DNA from: Papiliotrema nemorosa
Taxonomy: Eukaryota; Basidiomycota; Tremellomycetes; Tremellales; Rhynchogastremaceae
Reading direction: 5' to 3'
Length of the DNA stretch: 64,000 nucleotides
NCBI GenBank assembly: GCA_032158125.1
Contig: JASKOT010000027.1
Coordinates: 124,001-188,000 of the forward strand
In this document: positions 47,101 through 56,588 of the stretch, one piece after another
Layout of the letters: the number at the start of each line of letters is the position of its first letter
How positions within the stretch are numbered: position 1 is the first letter of the stretch
The notes under the pieces: model-generated
What the model was told of the DNA's origin: nothing
Databases searched by the model: none
Seen by the model: only the letters and a program-made list of their open reading frames with translations
Program-made: the position numbers and the translations under genes

Positions 47101-48133
47101 AGTTTGCAGCGACGACGTCTGAGAGCCGAGCGATGAATTCTCGATTGAAACAAGGTTGAACTTCGACTTGTCGTTCTAGATACATCTCCTTTGTGTTCGA
47201 TTTTGACCGTTTATCCCATTTTTTTAGAATCTTTCGGAATCCTGTAGCGTTGATCTCGATGAATCCTTGCAGTTTACCCAAATCACGCTCGAACAGCCTC
47301 CATCCTTCTTCCAACGAGGTCCATTCAATGCCTCGCCGTATACCGTCGGAAGGGAGAGTATCGGGTGTTCCGGGTCCAAGAGCGCCTCGAGATGATATCA
47401 GGCGTTTACGATTTGTCAACAGTGTCAAGAGACGTAGTCGAAGTTCCCTCTCTCGCATCAGGTAAAACGCATTGATCTGACGTTAGATTTGCATGGGAAG
47501 GTCGTTCAAGCTCACCTTTTCCAATTCTCGCTGTAATGTGAAGAAGAAAGCATCCCTGTGCGCCTTGAAACTTGCTGTACGATCTTGTGAGACATTGTTA
47601 CCCCGATCCATCAGGCTCTCCCGAGACGGTGCGGGCGGTTCAGTCTCTGGTGGAAGGGGTTCCAGATCCTCTCCTGAACTAGATCCCAATGCACCAGCCC
47701 CCGTCAGAGAAGTGACAGGGGAAGCAGCAAGTGTCGTTGTGGGTATAGTCAATCCTTCCGCGGGTATCGAGCGGGAAGTCGATGCGTCGAGATCAAAGTC
47801 TAGGTCGTCGGATTCCAAGATTGTGGGGGTGTCTTGTCGAGGGGAAGAGGGGTTGATGGGTGTTCTATCGGGTCTCAGACCCATGGAGAGGAGAGAAGCG
47901 TCTGAAGCAGGTCGACCGGCCGCATAGGAGTTGATGATCTTCTTGAGAGCCTATAGTGTGAGTTGCATTTGAACGCGGAATTCGTGCGAGACATTGAGGG
48001 GACTCACCTTGTAGTTTAGGTAGTACCCTCCCCATCCTGGTACCTGCTGCGACTGGATTGTTTTACCAAACTGGACAGTAGTCAGAAGATGTTCGTACTT
48101 GACATGTCATTTCCAAAGGGGACACACCTTCAT
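44196..48133 (-). CDS. PHO81: PHO81-type SPX-ankyrin-GDPD phosphate regulator
   Basis: CDK inhibitor of the PHO pathway that senses inositol pyrophosphates through its SPX domain. Exons 48133-48128, 48070-48008, 47950-47516, 47476-45879, 45832-44709, 44667-44495, 44398-44262, 44217-44196; 1185 aa. SPX parts: MKFGKTIQSQQVPGWGGYYL, YKALKKIINSY, FFFTLQRELEKINAFYL, LQGFIEINATGFRKILKKWDK. Six or more ankyrin repeats follow (SPLHQACIAGSLRLVTLC, RPIHYAAMHGHPSIVSFLL, TPLHHAAVGGEDRHL and others), then LPPPIIPLRVYGHEFL and a degenerate glycerophosphodiesterase domain ending in VDAFIVDG. Exon 1 has only two codons. The last exon is ambiguous: a later acceptor gives 1199 aa and a stop at 44131. Confidence 0.9.
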
Positions 48134-48822
48134 CCTGCGTTACCAAACGTTGTCTGTATGATGGCTAGCACGAAATATGGGCCACAGCTCGTGGGCGCCA
48201 GAAGTGATGCGCCCAAATAACTACGGAGCCTTGCCCAGACGATCTTTTCGAGGTGACCTCGCCAGACACGAAGTCGCTCTGGGTTTGGATGAAGTGAGTC
48301 GGAAGAAAAGTCGAATGAGCGTCACGAGGCTGCAATTCGAGCGGAGATGACTCGAGCCTAGTGAACCGTGTCAAGGGAGATATGTTCCAGACCTATCGCT
48401 GCAGACTTTGCAGTATGGATCGATCCAATCGGACCATTGCCGTATTGTCTGCTAGGGTTATGGTCTGTAGCTCGCTTGAGGGGGTCGATGGGGGTGTGAT
48501 AGGTGGGTGGTGGACAGACACACGTTTATGAATGCGAGGAGAGCCGCTTCACCGGATAGGCCGGAAACATGCGGCGGGGAGGGGGATTACAAAATTGGGT
48601 TGTAATGGCGCGGCAAGGATTTGAAGTGAGGATTACAAAATGGGGATTGGGTGGTTTGTAATGCTGGTCAGAGGAGGTGACATCACCTCGGACAGGTGCA
48701 TCTCAACCCGTGAGGACTGTATGTCACAAACGAGATGCATGGCTTTGCTCGCGACACCTTGCTCGATCTCACGCTGTCTAAGGCTCAATAGAACAATACC
48801 GTTTGGTTTACGCGAACACAGG
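48134..48822. promoter_or_regulatory. Divergent promoter with TTACAAA/TTTGTAA elements
   Basis: About 690 bp between PHO81 and the fructosamine-kinase-like gene. Elements: GATTACAAAATT (48585-48596), GGTTGTAATGG (48598-48608), GATTACAAAATG (48631-48642) and GGTTTGTAATGC (48653-48664). These lie 160-240 bp upstream of the plus-strand ATG. The same words sit upstream of FIP1 and CSN1. No gene is supported. Confidence 0.6.
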
Positions 48823-49881
48823 ATGGTCTCCTCAAATAGCACAAATTCGGATACTCACCCCCTCATACGAGCCGCTTTCGAAAAAGCAAAGATCGATCCC
48901 AGCTCGTCCGACCGCTCCGAGTACTTTACCAAGACCTCCCGAATTGTCCCTCAGCTTGTTGGAGAATATAAATCACTAGAAGCACTCTCGCAGATGGCTC
49001 CGCCCGGGTTTGTACCTCGCCCGTATGGTCTCGCGGTCTCAGAAGACGGTAAAGAGGGAGGGATGGTCTCTGAGCGGTTTGTGTTCGGAGGGACGAAAGA
49101 TCAGAAAGAGCTAGGGAGACGATTGGCTGAGATGCACAAGTATACCTCTCCTAATGGGAAATTCGGGTTTGGCGTGCCGACTTTTTGTGGAGTTACAGAG
49201 CAGGATAATACGTGGACAGAAGGATGGAAGGAGTTCTTTGTCGAGAGGAGGGTGGGTGATATGGTCAAGCGCATAGGGGACAAGGAAATCTCCAAAGAGT
49301 GGGAGAAGATGAGAGACAAGTGAGTTCAAACTTGTTGGATCAGTTGGTGGATCAGTCGCCTGATGTCCAGGGCGATACCGCTTTTGATGGATGATATCTC
49401 GCCTCCGCCCAAACCCGTCATTATTCATGGTGATCTATGGTCCGGAAACGTATCGACCAACAAAGAGACTGGTCTGCCAGTGGTGTTTGACCCTTCGAGC
49501 TGCTATGCGCACAACGAGTATGAGCTGGGTATATGTAAGATGTTTGGAGGTCAGTGTGAATAGCACCATCTCCGTTGCTCCTCGTGAAGGGATAATCAGA
49601 GGCAAAGACACGGCTGATACCTACAGGATTCAATCAAGACTTCTTCGACGCCTATCACGCATTTCATCCGCGGTCCGACAAGTATTACAAGGAACGGCTA
49701 GAACTTTACGAGCTGTATCATCACCTCAACGTGAGTTCCAGAGTCTACACCCCTTCGCTACCTCGTTACTACGCAATCTCGTACCTGACCTCAGCACTCA
49801 TTGATGTTCGGTGGAGGATACAAAAGTGGTGCTTTGCGTATCATGCGAGGGCTCATCACTTTTGCCGATTCACATGAATAG
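48823..49881 (+). CDS. Fructosamine/ketosamine-3-kinase-like protein
   Basis: Phosphorylates sugars attached to protein amines so that they fall off (deglycation). Exons 48823-49319, 49371-49549, 49627-49730 and 49795-49881 give 288 aa, the family norm. Signatures: RIVPQLVGEYKSLEAL, FVPRPYGLAVSEDGKEGGMVSERF, the Lys/Glu region LGRRLAEMHKY, FGFGVPTFCGVTEQDNTW, the catalytic loop IIHGDLWSGN, the metal-binding VVFDPSSCYAHNEYELG, and FFDAYHAFHP at the end. I chose this ATG because the in-frame sequence before it crosses the promoter elements and has no family match. Substrate (ribulosamine or fructosamine) not decidable by eye. Confidence 0.9.
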
Positions 49882-50138
49882 GAGCTGTACAGCCAGCGCC
49901 ATTTTCGAGTCCAAAGAAATGTAGCTATAGTTCGGCAATGTAGAACAATGTATCGATGGCACACGTTCATCGTTTGTTCTCATTCATCGTCGAAACTGCT
50001 TTCACTCGAGACTGCTTCGCCTAATATCGTTCAGGAACACCTCGCACTCCTCCTCTTCCGCAGTTCCGCTCCGGAATACTGTTCGTCCCTCACATGACCA
50101 CGATCGTAAGCTGTTTCGCCCATGTCCATAGGACATGA

Positions 50139-51354
50139 CTACGCCATCTTGGCTTTGAGGGTTCGACCTCCTCCCAAGACCTTTCGTCGTTGACCCAGCA
50201 TGTAGGTGTACAGCACATACAGTGCTAGATCTATCAGCCAAGCTGCGCCCGTTTCAAGAGAAAGACATACCAGGCCACCAGCCCAAGAACAGCGTAAATC
50301 GTACGAGGTCCTGCACCTCCCATTCCCTCGTCAGACCCACTTTGCTTTTCACTCCCGAAGCAGCCATGTTCCAAAGGAAATTTCGACCCCAATTGGACTT
50401 CATCACGCTTTTACCCACGCTGGCGGGGATATAAGAGATGAGAGCTCGGATGGGGATGAAATTCGAGACGAACTTGCCGAGGACCGGGAAAGTGGAGAAG
50501 GAAGGTAAAGTGGAGAAGGAGAGGAAGGCTTCGGAACCTGCCCCGAGAGGGTAGAGAGGGAGGAAAGTGGTGTATCTATAATCAGCGCAACTCACACCAC
50601 GGATCAACCCATGAGTGGCGGATTGTCATGACTCACCGGAGCCAATTGAGACCTGGAATGGAGACGCCCAAGACTGAAGTGGCGTAAAAGGTGTATCGGA
50701 CCACCTCGGTCAGAGCCCAGGCAAACACCATGGTGGTGAACAACGGATGTCCTTGAGTCTGCACATCAATTCCTTCCCCGAAATTCCTCCAGATATATAT
50801 TCCGAAACACATCACGTGTGCTGAACGAGCTGGCTCACCTTGGGTACGGCCTCGACGACGCCCCAGACGGTATAGATCCGACTGGCCACTTGCGCTCCCG
50901 TCGTCCCCACCGGCGACCTGACCCATCCAAGGGCCGAATGGGCAATCTCCAACAATGCAAGCGTCTGGGTCCATTTCACCCAAGTGCCCAGATGTCCTAC
51001 TTCATAGTTCCCCTTGAGCCTTTCCAGGGCGTTCGAGAGCGTGTCGAATTGGGAAGGAAGGGTAGATCCGCCCCAGATCTTGGAAAGGGGGGATTTGGAG
51101 GTGACGATAGGAGTGGCTGGAGGGTGGTTAACGACTGCGCCGATGGTGAGGACCAAGATGTTGAGCCATAAAAGGGCAGAGACGGTATTGTACGCTACGA
51201 GGTAGATCTTGAGTGGGGTGAGACGGGAAGTGACTGTGGTGTTAGGGTGGACGAACCGAGCGATAACGGACACACCTTGTTTAGTCTGTCGAGCGACTCT
51301 GTCTTTCTCTTGTGCAACGCGTGTCGCGCCCTTGGATTGGACAGGAGTAGCCAT
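50139..51354 (-). CDS. PHS1: Very-long-chain 3-hydroxyacyl-CoA dehydratase
   Basis: Third step of fatty-acid elongation in the ER. Exons 51354-51276, 51233-50839, 50758-50637, 50575-50271 and 50230-50139 give 330 aa. After a Lys/Gln-rich head: LKIYLVAYNTVSALLWLNIL, a loop, WTQTLALLEIAHSALGWV, GVVEAVP, then HPLFTTMVFAWALTEVVRYTFYA with the catalytic Tyr, FLPLYPLGAGSEAFL with the catalytic Glu, and the last helix ending LGQRRKVLGG. Typical PTPLA layout with six or seven helices. Intron 1 (51275-51234, 42 nt) is in frame without stops; retention would insert 14 residues. Possible C-terminal ER retrieval via basic residues. Confidence 0.92.
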
Positions 51355-51637
51355 GATGAAGAGATGCGTTGAAGGATCAGAGTTGCGGCGACGGTGTTGT
51401 CGAGCAACGGTGAATCAGTAGGCCCGAAACGGCGTCATGCCCTGGAACCCCGTCACGTGATCTTCACCTGGGATCTCCCACTGGCTCTGGTGTCACCGCA
51501 TGAGAGGATCGCTTCGAGTCGTAAACACGAAATGCATGTTAATACACAAGGGGGATGCGAGATGACGCAAGCTATCTGCACACCGACTGCTACCGTTGCA
51601 GTATCGCAACTTTTCATCTCCACCTCGACGGAACCGT
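51355..51637. promoter_or_regulatory. PHS1 promoter with TCACGTGA palindrome
   Basis: Between the PHS1 start and the eIF2-beta stop. Contains TCACGTGA at 51453-51460, a perfect E-box palindrome about 100 bp upstream of the PHS1 ATG. The same 8-mer occurs in the MRE11/NSE4 promoter. Confidence 0.5.
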
Positions 51638-52843
51638 CTAAGCCGCCTTGATTCGCTTTCCGATTTGGGCTTGGTAACCGGCCTTGATTGCAGAAACCGA
51701 TCGTCCTGGATGTCAGCTTCGAATGTCCTCCTAGGCACTTTGAATAGCTCACTTGAACCACACGACTCGCAGGTGATGAAATACAGTCGGTTCTCCTTGC
51801 CCAGTAACGTGTCGGAGGACTTGCAAATCTTGCACGTCACGTACTCGACTATCCCGTTAGCTATAATCACCTACTGGTCAAAGGCTCAGCTCACCAATGT
51901 ATTTCCTCAAGACGTTCTCGATCTGCTTTTGCGTATACCTTCCCTTCATGATCAACCTCTGAGAACCATCGATGGACCCCTGTGTACCCAACTCCGAGTA
52001 CAAGAATTGGATAACATGCTCGGGTTGTCGGTGCATCCTTCGACAGATATCCATCAAGTTGGCAAACATTGTCTTTTTCGTTCCTTCTCGTGCGACCTGA
52101 GGTGGGACGATGGTATACCTCCTCTTTTCACCGGCGAGTTCGGGGTTGTGAGCGTGGAGTAGGGAGAAGAATCGGGATAACAGCTGACCAGTCAGCTTGT
52201 GAAGGACAGGCGGCTGATGACTGACCTCGGGGTAAGTCGGATCACGTCCTTCGACGACCCATGCGTCTTTACCAGTATCCACCTCTCCCATGGACGGTTT
52301 CTCAAACACGTCATCTCCCAAATCACCCTCAATCTCTCCACCGTCATTCTCCTCATTCTCAGCCTCGAGCTCATCCAGCTCCCTAGCAAAGTCTGATGCT
52401 TGCTTCTTTGACTTTTTCTTCTTGATTGGCACGTCCAATCCGTCCGGCGCAGCTGTCGATCCCTCGCCCTACACATCAGCATTTGCGCCTCATGTTGCGT
52501 TCGTCACACACCAAGTCCAATGGGATATCCTTCTTCTTCTTCTTTTTCTTCTTCAGATCCGCAAACAAGTCTCCTCCATCCTCGGCGGGTTTGTCGCCCT
52601 CTGCAGGTGTAGCTGCCCCGGATCCTGCTTCATCCTCGACTGGAGCTGAAATGGCAGGCGCAGCGGCAGGAGTAGAGGTAGATGGCTCGGGTGTAGCTTC
52701 AACTTCCTGTGTAGGCTCCTCGGTATCCAAAACCACCTGCTTCTTCTTCTTCTTCTTCATTCCCGCGAAAAGGTCGACTTCTGGGTCCGCCACTGGAAAG
52801 TCAGGGACCAGCTCCTTTGACCACGCGACAAGTCAGCCTCACT
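51638..52843 (-). CDS. SUI3: Translation initiation factor eIF2 beta subunit
   Basis: Part of the eIF2 ternary complex; its lysine blocks bind eIF5 and eIF2B. The start codon is split: A at 52843, then intron 52842-52793 (GTGAGG...CTGAC...TTCCAG), then TG at 52792. Other exons: 52792-52512, 52468-52226, 52183-51895, 51848-51753, 51705-51638; 325 aa. Three polylysine blocks ([30 protein letters not shown]) are the K-boxes. The conserved core follows ([64 protein letters not shown]), then the zinc ribbon CKIC...CESC and IGKRIKAA. Without the spliced A, the frame lacks an ATG in the proper place. Confidence 0.95.
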
Positions 52844-53198
52844 GTTGGATGTGATCTTCGTAGAGTCTTCTGTCCTGAGTGTCTGTTCTGATCGTCTGTG
52901 TATATCGCGTCGCTGCCGATAGCCTGTTCGATGCTGTCGAGTGTGTATATGTCTATGCGTTGAACAGTAGTCTCTCGAGTCGTGAACAATCTACAATAAA
53001 GGGTGGAGGCGAAGAGGGGTTGGGTGGCGGGGATATAGGTGAATGAGTCGGGATTATCTCCAATGTGGCACTTTTCCCCTTGCAGACCCGTCCCCCTCCG
53101 ACCCTCACTCCCCCTCCCCCTCCTATTGCTCAGTGTACCCCTATACACCTCCTTCTCCTTCTATCCACCACTCATCCCCCCTCATCCCCCCCTCCATC
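52844..53198. promoter_or_regulatory. Divergent eIF2-beta/ATP3 promoter, CT-rich on the ATP3 side
   Basis: About 355 bp holding both promoters and 5' leaders. On the plus strand 53085-53190 is mostly C and T, a common feature next to highly expressed basidiomycete genes. TATATCGC occurs near 52900. Confidence 0.5.
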
Positions 53199-54419
53199 AT
53201 GTTCACTCGATCCGTTCGTCACGCCGCTTCTGCCGCCAGGTCGTTGGTAGCTCAGGCGGAGCAGCAACGAGGTATGGCTACCTTGAGGGAAATTGAACAG
53301 CGGTAAGTCGAATGGGAATCATCTCGGCCGATTAGCTATACTTCGACAGCATTTCTATCGATCATCCGATATTACGCATAGGCGACAGCTAGATGTGGTC
53401 ATAGAGGACAAGGGCTGATGTGTCAGATTGAAGTCTGTCAAAAACATCGAGAAGATCACCAAGGTGTGTACATGTCTTTTCCGTCATGGTGTCATTGCTT
53501 ACGGTGTGTAGTCGATGAAGGTCGTCGCTTCGACCAAGCTCACTCGAGCTGAGAAGGCCATGCGAGAGGCCAAGAAGTACGGAGCCGCCAACAACGGTCA
53601 GTCTACACTCCTCCACCTTTTCGTCTTCGTCTTTGCTCGACACTATCACGTTCATATCCTGACGCTACAGAACTCTTCACTCAGGTCAAATCCGATGAAA
53701 CCCCTGCTTCCGCTCCGAAAGTCCTCTACCTCGCCATCACCTCTGACGGAGGACTTTGTGGAGGTATCCACTCTGGTATTTCTCGAGCTATCAAGCGATA
53801 CCAGGCCGAGACCCCCGGATCCCTCGCCATCGTCGGTGACAAGCCCAAGGCCCAACTCTCCCGAGCTCTCCCTCAATCCCTCAAAATCACCTTCAACGCC
53901 GTCGGAAAGGATGTCCCAACTTTCGCAGAGGCCAGTGCCATCGCCGACGAGATTATCAAGAACGGTGGTGAATGGGACGAGATCCGAATCGTCTCCAACC
54001 ACTACCTCTCGGCCATCTCCTACGAACCTCGAATTACCTCGGTCATCTCTGCTGCCGCTCTCTCCGAGTCGGCCGGTTTCAACCAATACGAGATGGAGGA
54101 TGATGCGTCAAAGGACTTGGCCGAGTTTGCTTTGGCCAATGCCATTTACACTGCTCTTGTCGAGGGACACGCTGCCGAGATTTCCGCTCGACGAACAGCC
54201 ATGGAGAACGCTTCTAACGTGAGTTTAATTGCTGAGCATGACATTGTATGCTGACGTTCAGAACGCCGGTGACATGATTGGTTCTTTGCAATTGCAATAC
54301 AACAGAGGTCGTCAAGCAGTCATCACCAACGAGCTTATCGATATCATCACTGTGAGTTGTTCGCCCTGCTTCATGATCTACGCAGAGCTGACAGTTTCTA
54401 GGGTGCTTCGGCCTTGTAA
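53199..54419 (+). CDS. ATP3: ATP synthase F1 gamma subunit
   Basis: Rotor shaft of mitochondrial ATP synthase. Exons 53199-53302, 53427-53463, 53512-53596, 53671-54218, 54262-54351 and 54402-54419 give 293 aa. Presequence MFTRSVRHAASAARSLVAQ (Arg/Ala/Ser-rich). Mature part begins MATLREIEQRLKSVKNIEKITKSMKVVA, the gamma signature; then LYLAITSDGGLCGGIHSGI, and the C-terminal helix AMENASNNAGDMIGSL, QYNRGRQAVITNELIDIITGASAL, the classic gamma end. FMC1, another factor of the same enzyme, lies elsewhere in the window. Confidence 0.96.
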
Positions 54420-54654
54420 TCGAATTAGATGGGTGCGTTTGGGAATTCATAAATATAGCCAAAGACTTGGTCTTGGAAAGCAACAAAACCGCATGCAACA
54501 CGTGTGGGCTGGACTCGACAGTCGCAAATTTCTCCTGGAGCTAATGCTACACTGATACAATCGTGCTTCACATGGGAGTTATGAATCAAGCGCAGACGGG
54601 AAGGGACCATCTCTCGATACACCTGACTTTGACATGTCGTGCCATTCTGCGTTG

Positions 54655-55476
54655 TTACTTCCAGATGGTCGGAGTATCCTTCTCGGAAGTGTCGTAGTGA
54701 CTCGTAAAGGGTGGTTCAGTATCGCCGTCGATGCCCACGAAACGGTATTTAGAGACATCGCTTAGCACTTGAAGACGGCCTTGTTGTTGTCGATCCAAAA
54801 AGTGACGACCACTCTGATCATCTTCCACCCTCAACTTCCAGTCCGTCGTTTGCCATCGCATGGTACTGTACACATAGTTGTCGTCCTGCACACTCTATAA
54901 TACGAAAATGAAGTGACAGGTCGGTAACTGGCGCATGTCTCACGTGAGTGTATGATACGCTCCAGGGGGCAAGGCAGCCTGATCTTCTTTGACTGGATCT
55001 CTAAACTCGGCAGAATCGGATCTATCGTTCGAGTCGTTGCCGGTGTTGACTTCCCCCTCCTGGTAGACTTCTTCGTCCCTACTGTACTGGATTCGGAACT
55101 GTTGTCTGTTGCAGCACCAATATTGGCATCGATATCCGAGTCCGCTGAGAATGGCCACAGTGAGGAGCTGGTCATCAATGCCCAAGTCTCACTCGATCTC
55201 GTGTCAATCTACAGCTCCAAGACATCTTCAACTCCAATCAGAATTTGTGAACGTTGGCTCGCATCGAGATTCGTGAAATTATAATACGAAAGAAACAGGA
55301 AATGGAGATGCTCGTTGCGTGTTCTGCGTGTGCAGAAGGGTGTGCGGCTCATGGCTTACCGGGGTGCTTCTGAGGAGTGTGTTGCTACCACAGTTGGTAG
55401 TTTTGTTCTTGAGCAGAGAGGACACAATCCCTCTGCTGGTATGTCCAGTACCTTGCTTCCTCAACGGATCTCCCAT
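54655..55476 (-). CDS. Hypothetical protein, only 3' exons reliable
   Basis: The last exon (54892-54655) and the previous one (55098-54944) join in phase across a 51-nt intron and read FRIQYSRDEEVYQEGEV, QAALPPGAYHTLT, then VQDDNYVYSTMRWQTTDWKL and YRFVGIDGDTEPPF. A possible first exon with ATG at 55476 (55476-55360, MGDPLRKQGTGHTSRGIVSS) ends at a good GTAAGC donor; how it reaches the later exons is unclear. A second frame across 54831-55178 is open too, lowering confidence. The WKLRVEDD phrase looks like a folded beta protein, but I recognise no family. Confidence 0.45.
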
Positions 55477-56588
55477 GGTCCTCTCAAGAATCTCACGTCA
55501 TGGTGGATGTTCTTCTCCAGGCAACAAGTTGAAAAGTGATGAATGTCGCCACTCTGACTCCGACCCCCTATGAGGAAGCGTTTCAGAAATCCACTTCCTT
55601 GCCTTTCCATCCTTTGACTCTACTCGACCATCTGATATCTGGTGATGGCTCGTAAACCCCCTGCCTCCAGAAAGAAACCGACCATCAGGAGTCTCGGACA
55701 TGATTCGGGCGAGCCAGAAATCGATACTTCTTCCCCTTTTTGCAGAACAATATCCTGAAACAACGTCCAAGTCTCCCCCGCTCACCTTTCGACCACGACC
55801 ACGATCATATCCCCTCTCCTCCTCTTGCCCCTCTTCGACTTCAACATGAGATGGGGGCGTTGGAGTAAATTCGCAAGTACGCTATCCCTGTGGTCCTAAA
55901 CTCACGCTCCTGACCTCGTACGTTGGACATTTCTCAAAAGGATTAGAGAATCAACCACCAGTCGATCCCTTTAGGGTCCTTTAGGAGGTAGATGTACCCA
56001 TAGCAGGAACTGGGAACTGGGGTTCATGACAGGATCCCATCCCAAAACGAGATAGAGGACAAGTCATGTCGAAATCTCTGCAAGCGAGGGAAGAACACGA
56101 ACAGATACAGTAATAGCCGCGAGACGTGCGTCGCGTAAAAATAAGGAAATGAAGAGAAGTGTCTAGCCCCGAAAGCGGGAGGTGAGCAGACTGTATGTTG
56201 TAGTCAAGGTGACCACGCCGAATCGCACCAGGTCCACGGTGGGGGCTCTATCGTGGAGGTCAGAACCAGGACGGGTCCGGTGGTAGCAGAGACGGGGACG
56301 ATTAAACAGACGGAGCATGTTCCTGCAACGTGGTACCCTGATTCACATCATCCTTCAATACTGTATACAGTATGCATGATGCAGTCGTACGTATTTTCAT
56401 CAGATCGTATAGTCGTGTCGCAATGTCATCATGTCCTTGATGCTACGTTATTATTCACTGTCCGACAGCTCAATCTGTATAATTAGCGCCAGGTCACGAG
56501 AGCAATAATGGATCATACCGCTTTCGAAGTCTTATTGCCACGGGAAAACCTTTTGATCAGCGAGTTTCATTCGATTGTGGTACTTAGC
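55477..56588. other. Intergenic region, possible small Arg/Gly-rich gene
   Basis: About 1.1 kb. A minus-strand frame near 55850-55790 has an RGRGR stretch after an acidic run and is followed by a strong GTGAGC donor; the next open block (to 55498) could be its exon, but no complete model emerges. The rest, including 56253-56486, shows nothing. Confidence 0.35.

Noticed and set aside
48640..48822. Upstream extension of the fructosamine-kinase-like gene
   Set aside because: The in-frame ATGs lie in the promoter elements and the translated sequence has no family similarity.
54831..55178. 115-codon minus frame rich in Ser, Thr, Lys
   Set aside because: The alternative frame at the same place joins its neighbour exon in phase with good splice sites, so this one is probably a shadow.
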